Counted from the stretch's first letter, positions 33,511 to 43,231 are shown. The stretch is 64,000 bases of DNA from Nemophila menziesii (GCA_029959085.1 JARWIR010000011.1:13269840-13333839), one strand, 5' to 3'. The notes: generated by a model not told the origin, from the sequence alone. Numbers and translations are program-made.

Positions 33511-34271
33511 TGTAGGAAAAATAATAATATAACTGGTTAATAGAGAAATGGAGTTCCAAAAGAAAAACAAAAGATAATTTTCAATTAAAGTAACACTACA
33601 CTATTACAATAAATTGAAAATAACGAAAACTTACACGGAATAAAGAAAAGATTACACGGTATATAATTTGCGTTAAAAAGATATTCCGGTCATGCCGGTT
33701 ATCTCTAACAAATTCTACTCTAAATTATATCAGAAATTTGAGAAAGAAGTAGAGTAGTCTTTTCTGGTTCTTAGTTTTCGTCTACAAACTATTCTATATT
33801 CTATTCTCTATAGAACAACTTTTTTCTATTCTCTCTAGGATGATTTTTCCATTCTCTCTAGAATATTTTCTTTTCTCTTCTCTAGAAATGAAAGTGACAA
33901 AGTCACTATTTATAGAATATATGGCAAGACAAAAAACCGTCACTTAAATGCCTATTCAATGGTCATTAAAGCTAGCCGTTTTTTTCCCACCAAGTCTTGT
34001 AACTCATGAAACCGCCGAATTGAATAGCCATAAATATTTGTCGGTTTTTATTTTATTCTCCATTTTCTAGATGAAACTTTTAACACATAAAAAGTTTTCC
34101 TACTTTTCCAAAGAGAAAGAAAGAATAAATAAAATAAAATTCTTCAATTCCAACAATTTCTTCTCCAATTTTAAGGTGGGACTATTAGAACACAAATAGT
34201 TTTTTCCCACTTCTCCAAAGAGCATGAAAGAATTAATAAATTAAATTATTATTCATTTAATAATTCCAACA
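33511..34271 (-). repeat. 5' LTR of the small copia-like element
   Basis: This is 761 bp and the partner of 30742-31513. The minus strand has TATAAATA at 33907-33914 as the likely promoter. Confidence 0.9.
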
Positions 34272-34276
34272 ACTTT

Positions 34277-34640
34277 TTGCATAATATAGGGACCTATAGT
34301 GCAATTAACTTATGAATAAATCTATTTTCTAGCCGTTGGATAGTTGCTCAACAAAATTCACCACAATCAAGAATCGGTTATAGTGCACTTTTTACATAAT
34401 ATAGAGACCTATAGTAAACGTTTTGCATAATTTAGGGACCAGTAGAGCATTTAACTCAAAATTTACATATAGGGACATATATTGCATATTTTACATAATA
34501 TAGGGACCTGTAGTACAGTTTTTGCATTATATAGTGACCAATAGTGCAATTACACTGTATCGATAATTAATTAAGAAAAACTAGTATTGGGACATATTAT
34601 GCATATTATACATATTAGGGACCGATTTTATACTCAAATC
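34277..34640 (+). repeat. Cluster of 'tatagggacctat' repeats, copy 2
   Basis: This continues the sequence interrupted at 30741 and is collinear with 20740-21085. Units include 34278-34300, 34393-34440 and 34495-34520. Between the units both copies share 'gttggatagttgctcaac'. Confidence 0.7.
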
Positions 34641-34771
34641 TGATGATGAAGATGTTATAACAATCAACCCTAAAACAAGTTTTTATCGATGGGGAGGCTT
34701 TAATTTTAATTACTAATTCGATAAAATTTTACTCTCTGTTCAAGAATTGTTCAGCGTTTCTCATCAATGAT

Positions 34772-34957
34772 CGAATGAACGTTGAGATTTCGATGAAGGA
34801 ATGTGAGTGTGTGTATTGTTATAGGCTGTTTTGTGTGCAATGCAATGTTCCATGGCATTCAGATATCGAATGTGCTGTTTTTCAGAAGTTTAATCAAGAT
34901 GTGAGAGAAAGAGATGATATTGTATTAATGAAGCTTTATAAGAGTAAAAAGAGATGA
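34772..34957 (+). pseudogene. RBR-type E3 ubiquitin ligase fragment (IBR domain)
   Basis: A short open stretch encodes CVYCYRLFCVQCNVPWHSD, then IECAVFQKFNQDVRERDDI and LMKLYKSKK. This is the in-between-RING zinc domain of plant RBR E3 ligases: the CxxC...CxxC...H...C spacing, PWH, 'C..FQK', and the conserved acidic tail before the next CPKC. The frame stops right before the expected WRRCPKC. The RING1, RING2 and other exons are absent. Upstream (34680-34770) no exon was recognised. It is a fragment, either captured by a transposon or left from a broken gene. Confidence 0.8.
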
Positions 34958-35158
34958 TATTGTGTTAAATTGTCAACTTCCTTTGCTTAAGAGAATCTTC
35001 AATACTAGATAATATAAATAGGACTTGTACGATTTGGATTTTTAACTCCAAAATAAAATGTGTAATAAGGTATGGTTTTGTATTGATTTTACATATACTT
35101 GAATATTATCGAATCATGATCAATCATAATTTACATGTGCATTTATTACGGCATATTT

Positions 35159-35272
35159 TTTTTTTTTTTTATATAGGAGAGCCACTTTGGACTCGGAGTC
35201 ATTGACTCGGTTCGAACCTGCACCACTAGATTGGTAGACCAAGACCATGGCCAGTGAGCTAATCTCATCTGG
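35159..35272 (-). mobile_element. tRNA-derived SINE
   Basis: On the minus strand a polymerase III A box (TTAGCTCACTGG, near 35262) and B box (GGTTCGAACC, near 35213) are followed by about 50 bases and a poly-A tail (the T run at 35158-35171). The target duplication is TTATTACGGCATATT at 35143-35157 and TTATTACAGCATATT at 35273-35287, with one mismatch. The element is about 114 bp. Confidence 0.85.
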
Positions 35273-35437
35273 TTATTACAGCATATTTGACTTTATAATA
35301 CACATCAATTTGTTAAGAATCTCATTGTAATAAATGACTAATTTTGGCTTTGCATTGTTTGTGTCACATGTTCATAAGCCTGTTGAGAATATCAAGCTTA
35401 CGAAAAAAATCGAAATCGTCATCAACCTCAAGCAATC

Positions 35438-35856
35438 CAGGGGCGGAGCCATGGGTATCTTAGGGGGATCCATGGCCCCCCCTGATTTTTTGAAAAAAAA
35501 AAATTATAACTATATCAAAAAAAAAAAAAATAAGTAAATAACCCCTAAATTATTAAGAAATCTTTATTTGGCCTCCCCTAACTTTTAAAAGTTTATTTTA
35601 TTAAGCTTTAAATTATTTTATTTTTTATAACAAAATATATGTTATTTTATATTAAAAAAAGAAATTTATAACAAAATTAATTAGAAAAATCAATATCAAG
35701 ACTTATATTGTAATATTTATACAATATAGGGACCTTTAGAGCAATTTCTCTTAATATAGGGACCTATTTTACGATTTTTGTATGATATTTAGACTTATAG
35801 TGCAAATATTGGCGGAACCCCCCCCTCCCTTACGAAAATTCCTGGCTCCGCCCCTG
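35438..35856. mobile_element. hAT-type MITE (419 bp)
   Basis: The terminal inverted repeats are CAGGGGCGGAGCCA at the left and its complement (TGGCTCCGCCCCTG) at the right. The target duplication is the perfect 8-bp AAGCAATC (35430-35437 and 35857-35864), diagnostic of hAT elements. Next to the TIRs are G/C runs (CATGGCCCCCCCTG; GGAACCCCCCCCTCCC). It has no ORF, so a transposase would act in trans. Near the right end are 'atatagggacct' repeats like those at 20685 and 34277. Confidence 0.93.
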
Positions 35857-36059
35857 AAGCAATCTCAAGAATTTTGCTTAAATGCCAAGGTCACACTAGG
35901 ATAATAATTGTCGGACAGTGTTGCTATCGTATCTATATATTGCTATATTGTTTCAAGTGAAAACTTCAAGGAACTATACATGAAAAAGGTCTTTTGTTTT
36001 TTTTCTTAGCAAGTAGCAATTTTCTATCATCAAACTTATCAAGGTACATCCTTGACTTC

Positions 36060-36413
36060 AAGTACTTCACCTACACCACTTTAACATCGTGAGATCCACC
36101 GTCTTCTTCTTTTTACCCTTCTGAAATTTTGAAAGATTCTCACGGAACACCAGCGAAATATCTTTGTATAGATTCTTTTCCGCTTTAAACTCTTTCTTGA
36201 AGACTCTATTATTCCTCTCAACCCAGATCTTATACGTGGCCATCGATTGAAGAATCTTCAAAATATTGTCCGAGGAACAGTTACTATTATGGTGAGTATT
36301 ATACCACTCCATTAGCGCCTTCCAATATGAGATTATAGCTTGTATTCCATGAGTATTTAAGCATCTTGTCCAGATACGCTTCCTTACCGAGCATTCCCAA
36401 AACAGGTGATTTC
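36060..36413 (-). pseudogene. Old LINE ORF2, C-terminal end (distal part)
   Basis: This is the end of an L1-type ORF2, read on the minus strand from 36413 to a stop at 36067. It shows the second half of the zf-RVT zinc finger (HLFWECSVRKRIW), then KIWVERNNRVFKKE, typical for the tail of plant LINE proteins. The first half lies at 40100-40740. The copia element between them entered exactly inside the finger. An A-rich tail may be the T-run near 35998-36005. Confidence 0.8.
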
Positions 36414-36618
36414 TGTTAGATTATATATTAGATTTATTATTTACCTTAGTTAAAGAGATTATTTACCATAGTCACTTTAGAATACTTGTTCTCCAAGCTA
36501 GACTGCTTGCTCTCCAAGCTTAGTCCTAGTATAAATATTGCTATGTAGTTCACTTTATCATCATCAATTCATTCAATACAATACACAGTCTTTCGTATTC
36601 TTTTCTCTAATTCTAACA
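36414..36618 (+). repeat. 5' LTR of the short-LTR copia element
   Basis: This is 205 bp, TGTTAGATTATA to TCTAATTCTAACA. It is followed at once by the PBS TGGTATCAGAGCC. The 3' LTR is 39916-40099, which lacks about 20 bases around 36495. Confidence 0.9.
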
Positions 36619-37139
36619 TGGTATCAGAGCCACTATTCTTGTGACTCGTGCCATTATCATCGTATCATCTCATCATCTCATCACCATCGAAATCCTAAAA
36701 TACTTACCCATTTTTTATCGAAAAGTAGTATCTTAATTCGTGTTTAACTTCTTCATTCAATCACCAAATATAGTCGAATAATATATCAAATCGAAGATCT
36801 TTTCGATACGGTTCTACCGGTATAAAAATCACCATCATCCGACGCAACACGCGCCGCCCAAAGTTTCGGAGCTGCTGTAAATTTTCTGAAATTTTTTTAA
36901 AAAATAAGGAGAAAAAAAAAAGTGCCACGTCATCGCACCTTTTGCCAGCTACTGTATTGCCACGTCATCGTTATTCCAGGAAATACTGCCACGTCATCAT
37001 TGTCTGCCACTGCCACATCACTTAAACGAGATTTTTGGACTTCACCATTCTTGAGGTTTTTCAATCCACTGATTCCGTTTTCGCAGTCTGTTTTCTCAAA
37101 TTCTTTTTCGGTAAGTATGTTTTGCACAAATACTTCTAG

Positions 37140-37895
37140 AAAAACAATGACTTCTACTCCATCCCGCTCATTTTCATATCAATATTGCAAGTATTGTCAT
37201 AAAGACGGTCACGATCTCTTAAACTGTCTCATTCGTATTTGCAAATTTTGTCATATAACTTGTTCAGGTCATTATCTCAATGATTGCCCGAGTCGATCGT
37301 CCGTACCAAATCATGTCAGTAATAGGAAAAATTCTAATATTACATCAAATATCTCGCCCAACTCAATTGCTGATATTTTGAGTATGTTCAAACAAGTCAT
37401 GTCTCAATCTTCTCACACTCCTTCGGTTGTAAATTCTGTAACATCTGGTAAGAATTCTTGGTTTTCGATTCTGGTTTTTCAAATCATATGACATCAGATT
37501 CTGATTTGGTTACCGATGTTAACACTATACCACATGCTCCTCCCATTTATACTGTTGATGGTACACCTATATCAATAAGTCATATTGGGTCAATTTCTAA
37601 TTCTAGTACTTCATTTTCTAATGTTTATCTCGTACCTAAACTTTCATTAAATCTTATTTCTGTGGGTCAACTATGTGACCTTGGTTCAATCGTCACTTTC
37701 TCTAGTTCTGGTTGTTGTGTGCGGGATCCTAAAACTGGACAGACTCTTGGGACAGGTCGTAAAGTAGGACGACTTTTTGAGCTTGTCAACCTCCATCTCC
37801 CATCTCATACAACTACTCCTGTTATTCCAACAATCCATCATCAGTCTCATCACCTCTTCAACTTTGGCACTCTAGATTGGGGCACGCTTCATTAG
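37140..37895 (+). pseudogene. Gag zinc knuckles and protease of the short-LTR copia element
   Basis: Two adjacent knuckles are visible: CKYCHKDGHDLLNC (CX2CX4HX4C) and CKFCHITCSGHYLNDC (CX2CX6HX4C). A Ser-rich linker follows, then the protease active site FDSGFSNHMTSD after one frame change at about 37460. The pre-integrase part has YLVPKLSLNLISVGQLCD and DPKTGQTLG. The gag domain in front of the knuckles is not recognisable. 36632-37139 is leader sequence without a gene. Confidence 0.8.
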
Positions 37896-37899
37896 GTAA

Positions 37900-38790
37900 A
37901 CTTCCACTGTTAGTCTCAAAAGGGTCACTAGGTCAGGTGCCCATTGAAAAGATCGACTGTATATCGTGTCAACTCGGTAAACAACCAACCAATCCTTTAG
38001 TAAAAGTGAATCCACCTCATCTGCATGCTTTGACTTAATCCACTCAGATATTTGGGGACCCTCTCCCACACCGACCATGGGGGGATCTCGTTACTTTGTT
38101 ATATTTGTTGATGACTACTCAAGATTCACATGGATATACCTTATGAAAAACCGGTTAAATCTCTTTCAAATCTATTCAGAATTCACTGCCATGATTTACA
38201 CTCAATTTTCACATCGTATCAAGATTCTCCGTACAGATAATGCCATGGAGTATAAGTCTTCTACCTTTACCTCTCTTCTTCGTCATCATGGCACTGTCTC
38301 ACATCAATCTTGCCCATACACATCTCAACAGAATGGACGTGCTGAGCGTAAACACCGACACATCCTTGACATCACTCGCACATTTCTCATTTCCGCCTCA
38401 TGCCCGGAACGTTTTTAGGGAGAAGCCGCCCTCACAGCTGTGTATGTAATAAATCGTTTAACCTCTCTCATTATTGATAATCTTACCCCATATGAACGTC
38501 TACATGGTAATTCACCCATATATGACCTCTTTCGCGTCTTTGGTTGTGCTTGTTTTGTCATGGTTCCTCCTCATGAACGTACTAAACTTGAACCTCGAGC
38601 TCGTCTATGTTGTTTTATAGGTTATGGGATTGAACATAAAGGTTATAGGTTTTGGGATCCACTCTCAAAATGTTTGCGTATATCACGTCATGTGATTTTC
38701 TGGGAAAATAAAACGTTTTCATCCCTATCACCGTTCTCTCTTCCTCATGCTCCATCTTTACGTTTATTCACAGACCCGGCCGTGAATTAA
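37900..38790 (+). pseudogene. Integrase of the short-LTR copia element
   Basis: The zinc-binding and core domains are present. The catalytic residues can be read in FVDDYSRFTWIY, LRTDNAMEY and QQNGRAERKHRHI. Downstream, FGCACFVMVPPHERTKLEPRA and CCFIGYGIEHKGYRFWDP are typical copia integrase ends. There is a stop at about 38418 (GEAALT follows) and several frame changes at the start. Confidence 0.85.
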
Positions 38791-39059
38791 TTCCCCAGTG
38801 ATGATTGTGACACAAGTTCAAATTCAGATCCAAGATCTCCCACGTCTCATGTAATAGTGCCCCCAAGGTCCTCCGTTGATATGGTCCATCCTGAGTCATC
38901 TGCTCCAGTATAAGATCCTGTACCAGATTCCAAGTCTCCAAATCACCTACCTCCTCGAGTAAGAAAACTTCCCGCACATCTTTGTGATTATAATTGTTTT
39001 TCTACTATTTTATCTCTGCATGAGCCTCAAAGTTACTGTAAAGCTAGTTCTAACAATTT

Positions 39060-39890
39060 ATGGCAGAAAGCTATGGCAGAAGAATTGTGTGCATTAGAAA
39101 ACAAACATACATGGGATTTAGTTGATCTCCTTCCAGGAAAACATGCTATGGGGTGCAAATGGGTTTACAAGATCAAAACACGGTCTGATAATTTGATCGA
39201 GCGATATAAAGCTCGTCTTGTTGCAAAAGGGTTTACTCAAGAATATGGCATTGACTATGAATAAACATTTGCCCCGATTGCTCGCCTAACATCTGTTCGT
39301 AGCCTCGTTGCTATTGCCGCTGTCCGCAAATGGAAATTATTTCAAATGGATGTTAAGAATGCATTTCTTAACGTTGATCTTACAGAAGAAGTGTTTATGA
39401 AGCCTCCTCCAGGTTATCATCATCCTCCTCATAAGGTGTGTAAACTTCGTCGTGCTCTATATGGTCTTAAACAAGCCCCTCGTGCCTGGTTCTCTAAGTT
39501 TAGTTCTGTCATTGGTGATTTTGGATTTATCTCAAGCGAGCATGACTCTGCTCTTTTCATTCGTCACTCTTCCGCTGGTATGATCTTGTTGTTATTGTAT
39601 GTAGATGATATGGTTATTACTGGTGATGATTCAAAGGGTATTTCTAATCTCAAGAAATTTCTTGGTCAACACTTTGAGATGAAGGATCTTGGTATTCTCA
39701 ATTATTTCCTTGGTATTGAGGATTCTTCGGGTTCAGATGGTTATTATCTCTCTTAAGCTAAGTACTCATCAGATCTTATTGCTCGTGCTGGACTCACTGA
39801 TAGTAAGACATCGTCTACTCCTCTTGATCCTACTTTACGTCTTACACCGATGGATGGTACTCCCCTTGAGGATCCATCTTTATATCGTTA
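39060..39890 (+). pseudogene. Reverse transcriptase of the short-LTR copia element
   Basis: KWVYKIKTRSDN, KARLVAKGFTQEYGIDY, FQMDVKNAFLNVDL, YGLKQAPRAWF and the active site LLYVDDMVITGDD are all present, followed by FLGIE. There is an in-frame stop after IDYE (39262) and another at 39754. After 'MDGTPLEDPSLYR' the sequence stops and the 3' LTR starts within 25 bases, so the whole RNase H domain has been deleted. Confidence 0.85.
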
Positions 39891-39915
39891 ATTGGTTAGA
39901 GAGATGATTTATATA

Positions 39916-40099
39916 TGAAATTATATATTAGATTTATAATTTACCTTAGTTAGAGAGATGATTTACCATAGTTATTTTAGACTAATTGTTCTCTCCAAGC
40001 TTAGTCCTAGTATAAATATTGCTATGTAGTTCACTTTATCATCATCAATTCATTCAATACAATACACAGTCTTTCGTATTCTTTTCTCTAATTCTAACA
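39916..40099 (+). repeat. 3' LTR of the short-LTR copia element
   Basis: This is 184 bp and the partner of 36414-36618. Its first bases are TGAAATTATA, two bases shorter than in the 5' LTR. Confidence 0.88.
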
Positions 40100-40740
40100 A
40101 TTTCTATCCTCGCTTTTCAGATTACAAAATTCACAAATCGGATTAGAGATGATACCCCATGATAATAATCTTTGTTTTGTAGCCACTCGATCTATGTGAA
40201 TTAACCACAAAATAAACTTGTATCTCGGAAAACTCTTGGTATTCCAGATCACGGCTGACCATTCTTTTTTCTGGTTGCTTGACTTGGATATGCTCATAAG
40301 TTTCCTTAAAGGTAAATTTTCTCTTTTTTGTATACTTCCAGATAACCTATTCTCTTCATCAATCTTATAATGTATATTCTTTGTAATCTCATCCATGAAC
40401 TTAAATTTTGCAGGCCATTCCGTTGGTTTTGGTTCATGAATTGAGCCAATTTGTTGTCTATGAAATACCCTGATGCCATATTACTTCTTTGTAAATCATT
40501 AAGCTTTTTACCTTTTGGAAGCCAATAATCCTACATAAGGATATATTTTTCCCATTACCGATCGTGTAAGCTATAAACTCTTTAGCTACCCTTGTAATCT
40601 TTAAAATCTTTCTCCATCCCCATGATGTGTCCTGAGAGATCTCAACTTGCCAAAATGACTTACTTTTCAGAAGAATTAGTTGCACCAAGTTGGACCATAG
40701 TGTATTTCTGGGGTAGCAGCAGTTCCACAAAAGTTTAAAA
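40100..40740 (-). pseudogene. Old LINE ORF2, C-terminal part (proximal part)
   Basis: Read on the minus strand, this has the late RT/zf-RVT region of a plant L1: TLWSNLVQLILLKSKSFWQV, GNGKNISL, then EWSAVIWNTKSFPRYKFILW and the first half of the zinc finger (ICEFCNLKSEDRN). It continues at 36413 after removal of the copia insert. EN and most of RT are missing, which fits a 5'-truncated LINE. Confidence 0.8.
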
Positions 40741-41102
40741 ATAGTTATTTGATTATATATTATGGATTTTTAATACCTAGACCTTCTTCCTTTATTGGGC
40801 TCATGTTGTTTTTTAGTATCAACAATTATGGGATGAAACTAAATAAGATTTGCTTGCAATAAGTTATTATAGAGGTAACCACACGTCTCCAAATGTTGTG
40901 CGTAGTAATTCATGAGTTGGCCTTTGTTGAAGTGAAAACCGTTTGCTAGGGTGGAACTCCAGAATTCATGGTCTATAGGCCAAAGGCTAAAGGATGGTAA
41001 AGAAAAGTGTTACGGCATGTTAATGACAATTAAAGTATTGGAAGGCATGTTTTATATAATAAAAAAAAAGAGGCATAGGTGAAAAAAACATATATACGAT
41101 TC
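40741..41102. other. Unassigned spacer
   Basis: I see no gene, LTR or known repeat here. At 41076-41110 is a short inverted repeat (ATAGGTGAA ... TTCACCTAT) right at the LINE insertion point. Confidence 0.4.
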
Positions 41103-41145
41103 ACCTATATCTCTTTTTTTTTCTTTTTTTGTCATAGAAATAGAG

Positions 41146-42093
41146 TTAACTATTACACATTCTACTGATACTCCTATAGAATCTACTAACCGAATCACAA
41201 GGACAATTCGACACATCAATATTAAGTCTAGTAGCTCTAGCTAATTTATCCGCTACACAATTAAACTCGCGCTTAATGTGTAGTACCTTCCAGTTTTGGA
41301 ATCTACCCATCCACCTCCAGGCTTCATTAACCATCGGGCGGATTCTCCAGTTGATTCCTTCCTTTTTGTTTATATCTTGAACTACTTCAAGATTGTCAGA
41401 GTAGAAAGAGCTACTCCTTATGTTATTCTCTGCTGCACTCCTCATAGCTAGTAGTAACGCCCATATCTCTCCTTCAACCACATCGTTTATTTTGACCCTT
41501 TTATTGATCTTATGTTGTATTGTGCCATCTTTATCCACTGCTATTGCCACCGTGCTAGCCGGTTCCCATGTTTTTGTAAAAGCCGCATCACATAACCAAA
41601 TCAAGTCGGCCTCATCACCTAAGACTGGTATATCTACATTTGCCTTATCCGGTATTCTTGGGTCTTTTCCCCCTTCTCCTGCATTTTGTACTCTTATTTT
41701 TGTTTCGTCCTCCCCATACATCCTTTTAATCATCTCTTTTGTCTTGTCATTGATTTCCCATATGTTCCATCTTTCTTTTTCAAAGAAACCCCTCATTCTT
41801 GCCTTCCACATTTGCCATAATGTTATAAGTACAGTTGCGGTAACGAGTTTCCTATCCCATCCATTTTTTGTATATGCTTCAATGACATTTTTCATCCATA
41901 TACCAATTGGCTCTTCCGTATTGTCCTTGATCCTTATTTGAAGTTGCGAGTTTGCCCACACCCCTCTGCTGAGTGGACATTTAAGTAAGATATGTTCAAT
42001 TGTTTCCGGTCCATTCTCGCACCATTCACATATGTCCGTGTTCACGCATTTTCTCTTCTTTAGATTCCTTTTAGTTGGTAAAGCATTATTCAC
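41146..42093 (-). CDS. LINE ORF2, C-terminal part: zinc finger and RNase H
   Basis: This is an open segment of 315 codons. It starts in the zf-RVT finger (ICEWCENGPETIEHILLKC), continues with WKARMRGFFEKERW and ends with a complete plant-type RNase H. The four acidic residues are in WLCDAAF, EGEIWALLLAM, FYSDNLEVV and CVADKLARA. The RNase H would remove the RNA template after reverse transcription. It is separated from the preceding RT part by one extra A in an A run at about 42118. The natural stop is near 41146, 30 bases before the A-rich tail. Confidence 0.8.
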   Translation of the reverse strand: MNNALPTKRNLKKRKCVNTDICEWCENGPETIEHILLKCPLSRGVWANSQLQIRIKDNTEEPIGIWMKNVIEAYTKNGWDRKLVTATVLITLWQMWKARMRGFFEKERWNIWEINDKTKEMIKRMYGEDETKIRVQNAGEGGKDPRIPDKANVDIPVLGDEADLIWLCDAAFTKTWEPASTVAIAVDKDGTIQHKINKRVKINDVVEGEIWALLLAMRSAAENNIRSSSFYSDNLEVVQDINKKEGINWRIRPMVNEAWRWMGRFQNWKVLHIKREFNCVADKLARATRLNIDVSNCPCDSVSRFYRSISRMCNS

Positions 42094-42112
42094 CGCCTTC
42101 CATCCGAAATTT

Positions 42113-43231
42113 TTAATTTTTTAACGGTAAATTATTTTTCCAAATAATGTTAAATATTGTTGGGTCGTCTTTCTCGGCTGTTCTTGAGAAACTACCTTCC
42201 TTTTCATTCTCTTTTTGTACTAACCTGTGATATCCCGATTTTGTAGAGTATTTCCCATCCCTTGACTCCGGCCAGATAATATAGTCCTCCTTTTCTAGTT
42301 GTAGGATTGGTATCCTTCTAATTTCCTCGATATCTCTCTTCATACAAAATTTATATAGCGTATCGTAGTTCCAATTAGTCATTGGTTCATTGAAACATTC
42401 CACCACCTTTTCTATTTTAATACCTTCCGGTTTTTCAAGCTTATACCCTTTACGGATCCAGCTGTCCTCCCATATGTTAGTTCTCAGTCCGTTACCAATT
42501 TGCCATAGACATTCTTCTTTAAGAAATTTTAGTCCTTTGTATATACTTCCCCAACTCCAAGAGTGTCTCTTTTTTAGCTTAGCATCCCACATGTCTGACG
42601 ATGAAAAGTATATCCCTTTGAGGACCCTTGCCACTAAGAGATCCGGATTATGAAGGATCCTCCATGCTTGGTTTCCAAGGAGGGCTAAGTTCATTTTCTG
42701 AAAATCTCTAAATCCTATTCCGCCCATCATTTTTGCTTTCGCAATTTTCTTCCATGCCGCCCAGTGAATCTTCTTTTGCCCATTTGTGTTCCACCAGAAA
42801 TCCGAGATTATGCTATTCAATTTTTTGCAAAGGGTAATTGGGAACTCAAAAATAGACATTGCATAATTCGGAATCGCTTGTAAGACTGCTTTTATTAGTA
42901 TTTCTTTACCTCCATCCGATAACAGTTTCGAAACCCAGCTGGCAGATTTGGACATGATTCTATCTCTTATATACGATAGGTTATCCATTTTTGACCTTTT
43001 GAGTGTCATAGGGATTCCTAAGTATTTGCCTAAGGACTTGGTTTCTTCAATATTAAGTTTCCGTGCGATCTCTAGAGCCTTCTCCTCATTAAAACCTCTA
43101 CTAAAAAGGATAGCAGATTTACCTAAATTAATTCTCTGCCCTGAAGCGCTACAATATCTCCTTAGCACTTTTTCAAAAGCTTCAATTTCTTTATCTGAAA
43201 TTTCAATAAAAAAACAGCGCGTCATCAGCAA
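42113..43231 (-). CDS. LINE ORF2, RT C-terminal part
   Basis: This is an open segment of 372 codons following the RT active site: EKVLRRYCSASGQRINLGKS, then GKYLGIPM, and SDFWWNTNGQKKIHWAAW. This is the standard thumb and post-RT region of plant L1 elements. The FADD active site itself lies just upstream, at about 43220-43245, in the previous frame. A single extra T in a T run (about 43207-43213) separates the two. Confidence 0.8.
   Translation of the reverse strand: MLMTRCFFIEISDKEIEAFEKVLRRYCSASGQRINLGKSAILFSRGFNEEKALEIARKLNIEETKSLGKYLGIPMTLKRSKMDNLSYIRDRIMSKSASWVSKLLSDGGKEILIKAVLQAIPNYAMSIFEFPITLCKKLNSIISDFWWNTNGQKKIHWAAWKKIAKAKMMGGIGFRDFQKMNLALLGNQAWRILHNPDLLVARVLKGIYFSSSDMWDAKLKKRHSWSWGSIYKGLKFLKEECLWQIGNGLRTNIWEDSWIRKGYKLEKPEGIKIEKVVECFNEPMTNWNYDTLYKFCMKRDIEEIRRIPILQLEKEDYIIWPESRDGKYSTKSGYHRLVQKENEKEGSFSRTAEKDDPTIFNIIWKNNLPLKN

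Larger units (their letters stand above)
30742..34271 (-). mobile_element. Small gag-only copia-like LTR element (3.5 kb)
   Basis: Two LTRs (30742-31513 and 33511-34271) differ mainly by a duplicated 8-mer (tattctat), a short 'atttt' gap and one extra T. The target duplication ACTTT flanks the element (30737-30741 and 34272-34276). It interrupts the 'tatagggacctat' repeat cluster of copy 2. On the minus strand a purine-rich PPT (AGTGGGGGAT) lies at 31514-31525. A gag fragment follows the 5' LTR. No protease, integrase or RT is visible. The usual tRNA-Met PBS is not visible. It is probably a non-autonomous, recently moved element. Confidence 0.88.
36414..40099 (+). mobile_element. Ty1/copia element with very short LTRs, lacking RNase H
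   Basis: This is 3.7 kb. The target duplication is ATTTC (36409-36413 and 40100-40104). The LTRs are 36414-36618 (205 bp) and 39916-40099 (184 bp), both ending TCTAATTCTAACA. The PBS TGGTATCAGAGCC (36619-36631) matches initiator tRNA-Met. The internal region has a shortened gag, protease, integrase and RT, but jumps to the 3' LTR at the start of the RNase H region. Stops and frame changes occur throughout. It interrupts an old LINE. Confidence 0.93.

Noticed and set aside
41420..41941. 173-codon open frame on the plus strand
   Set aside because: It is the antisense shadow of the LINE RNase H segment, which has clear catalytic motifs.
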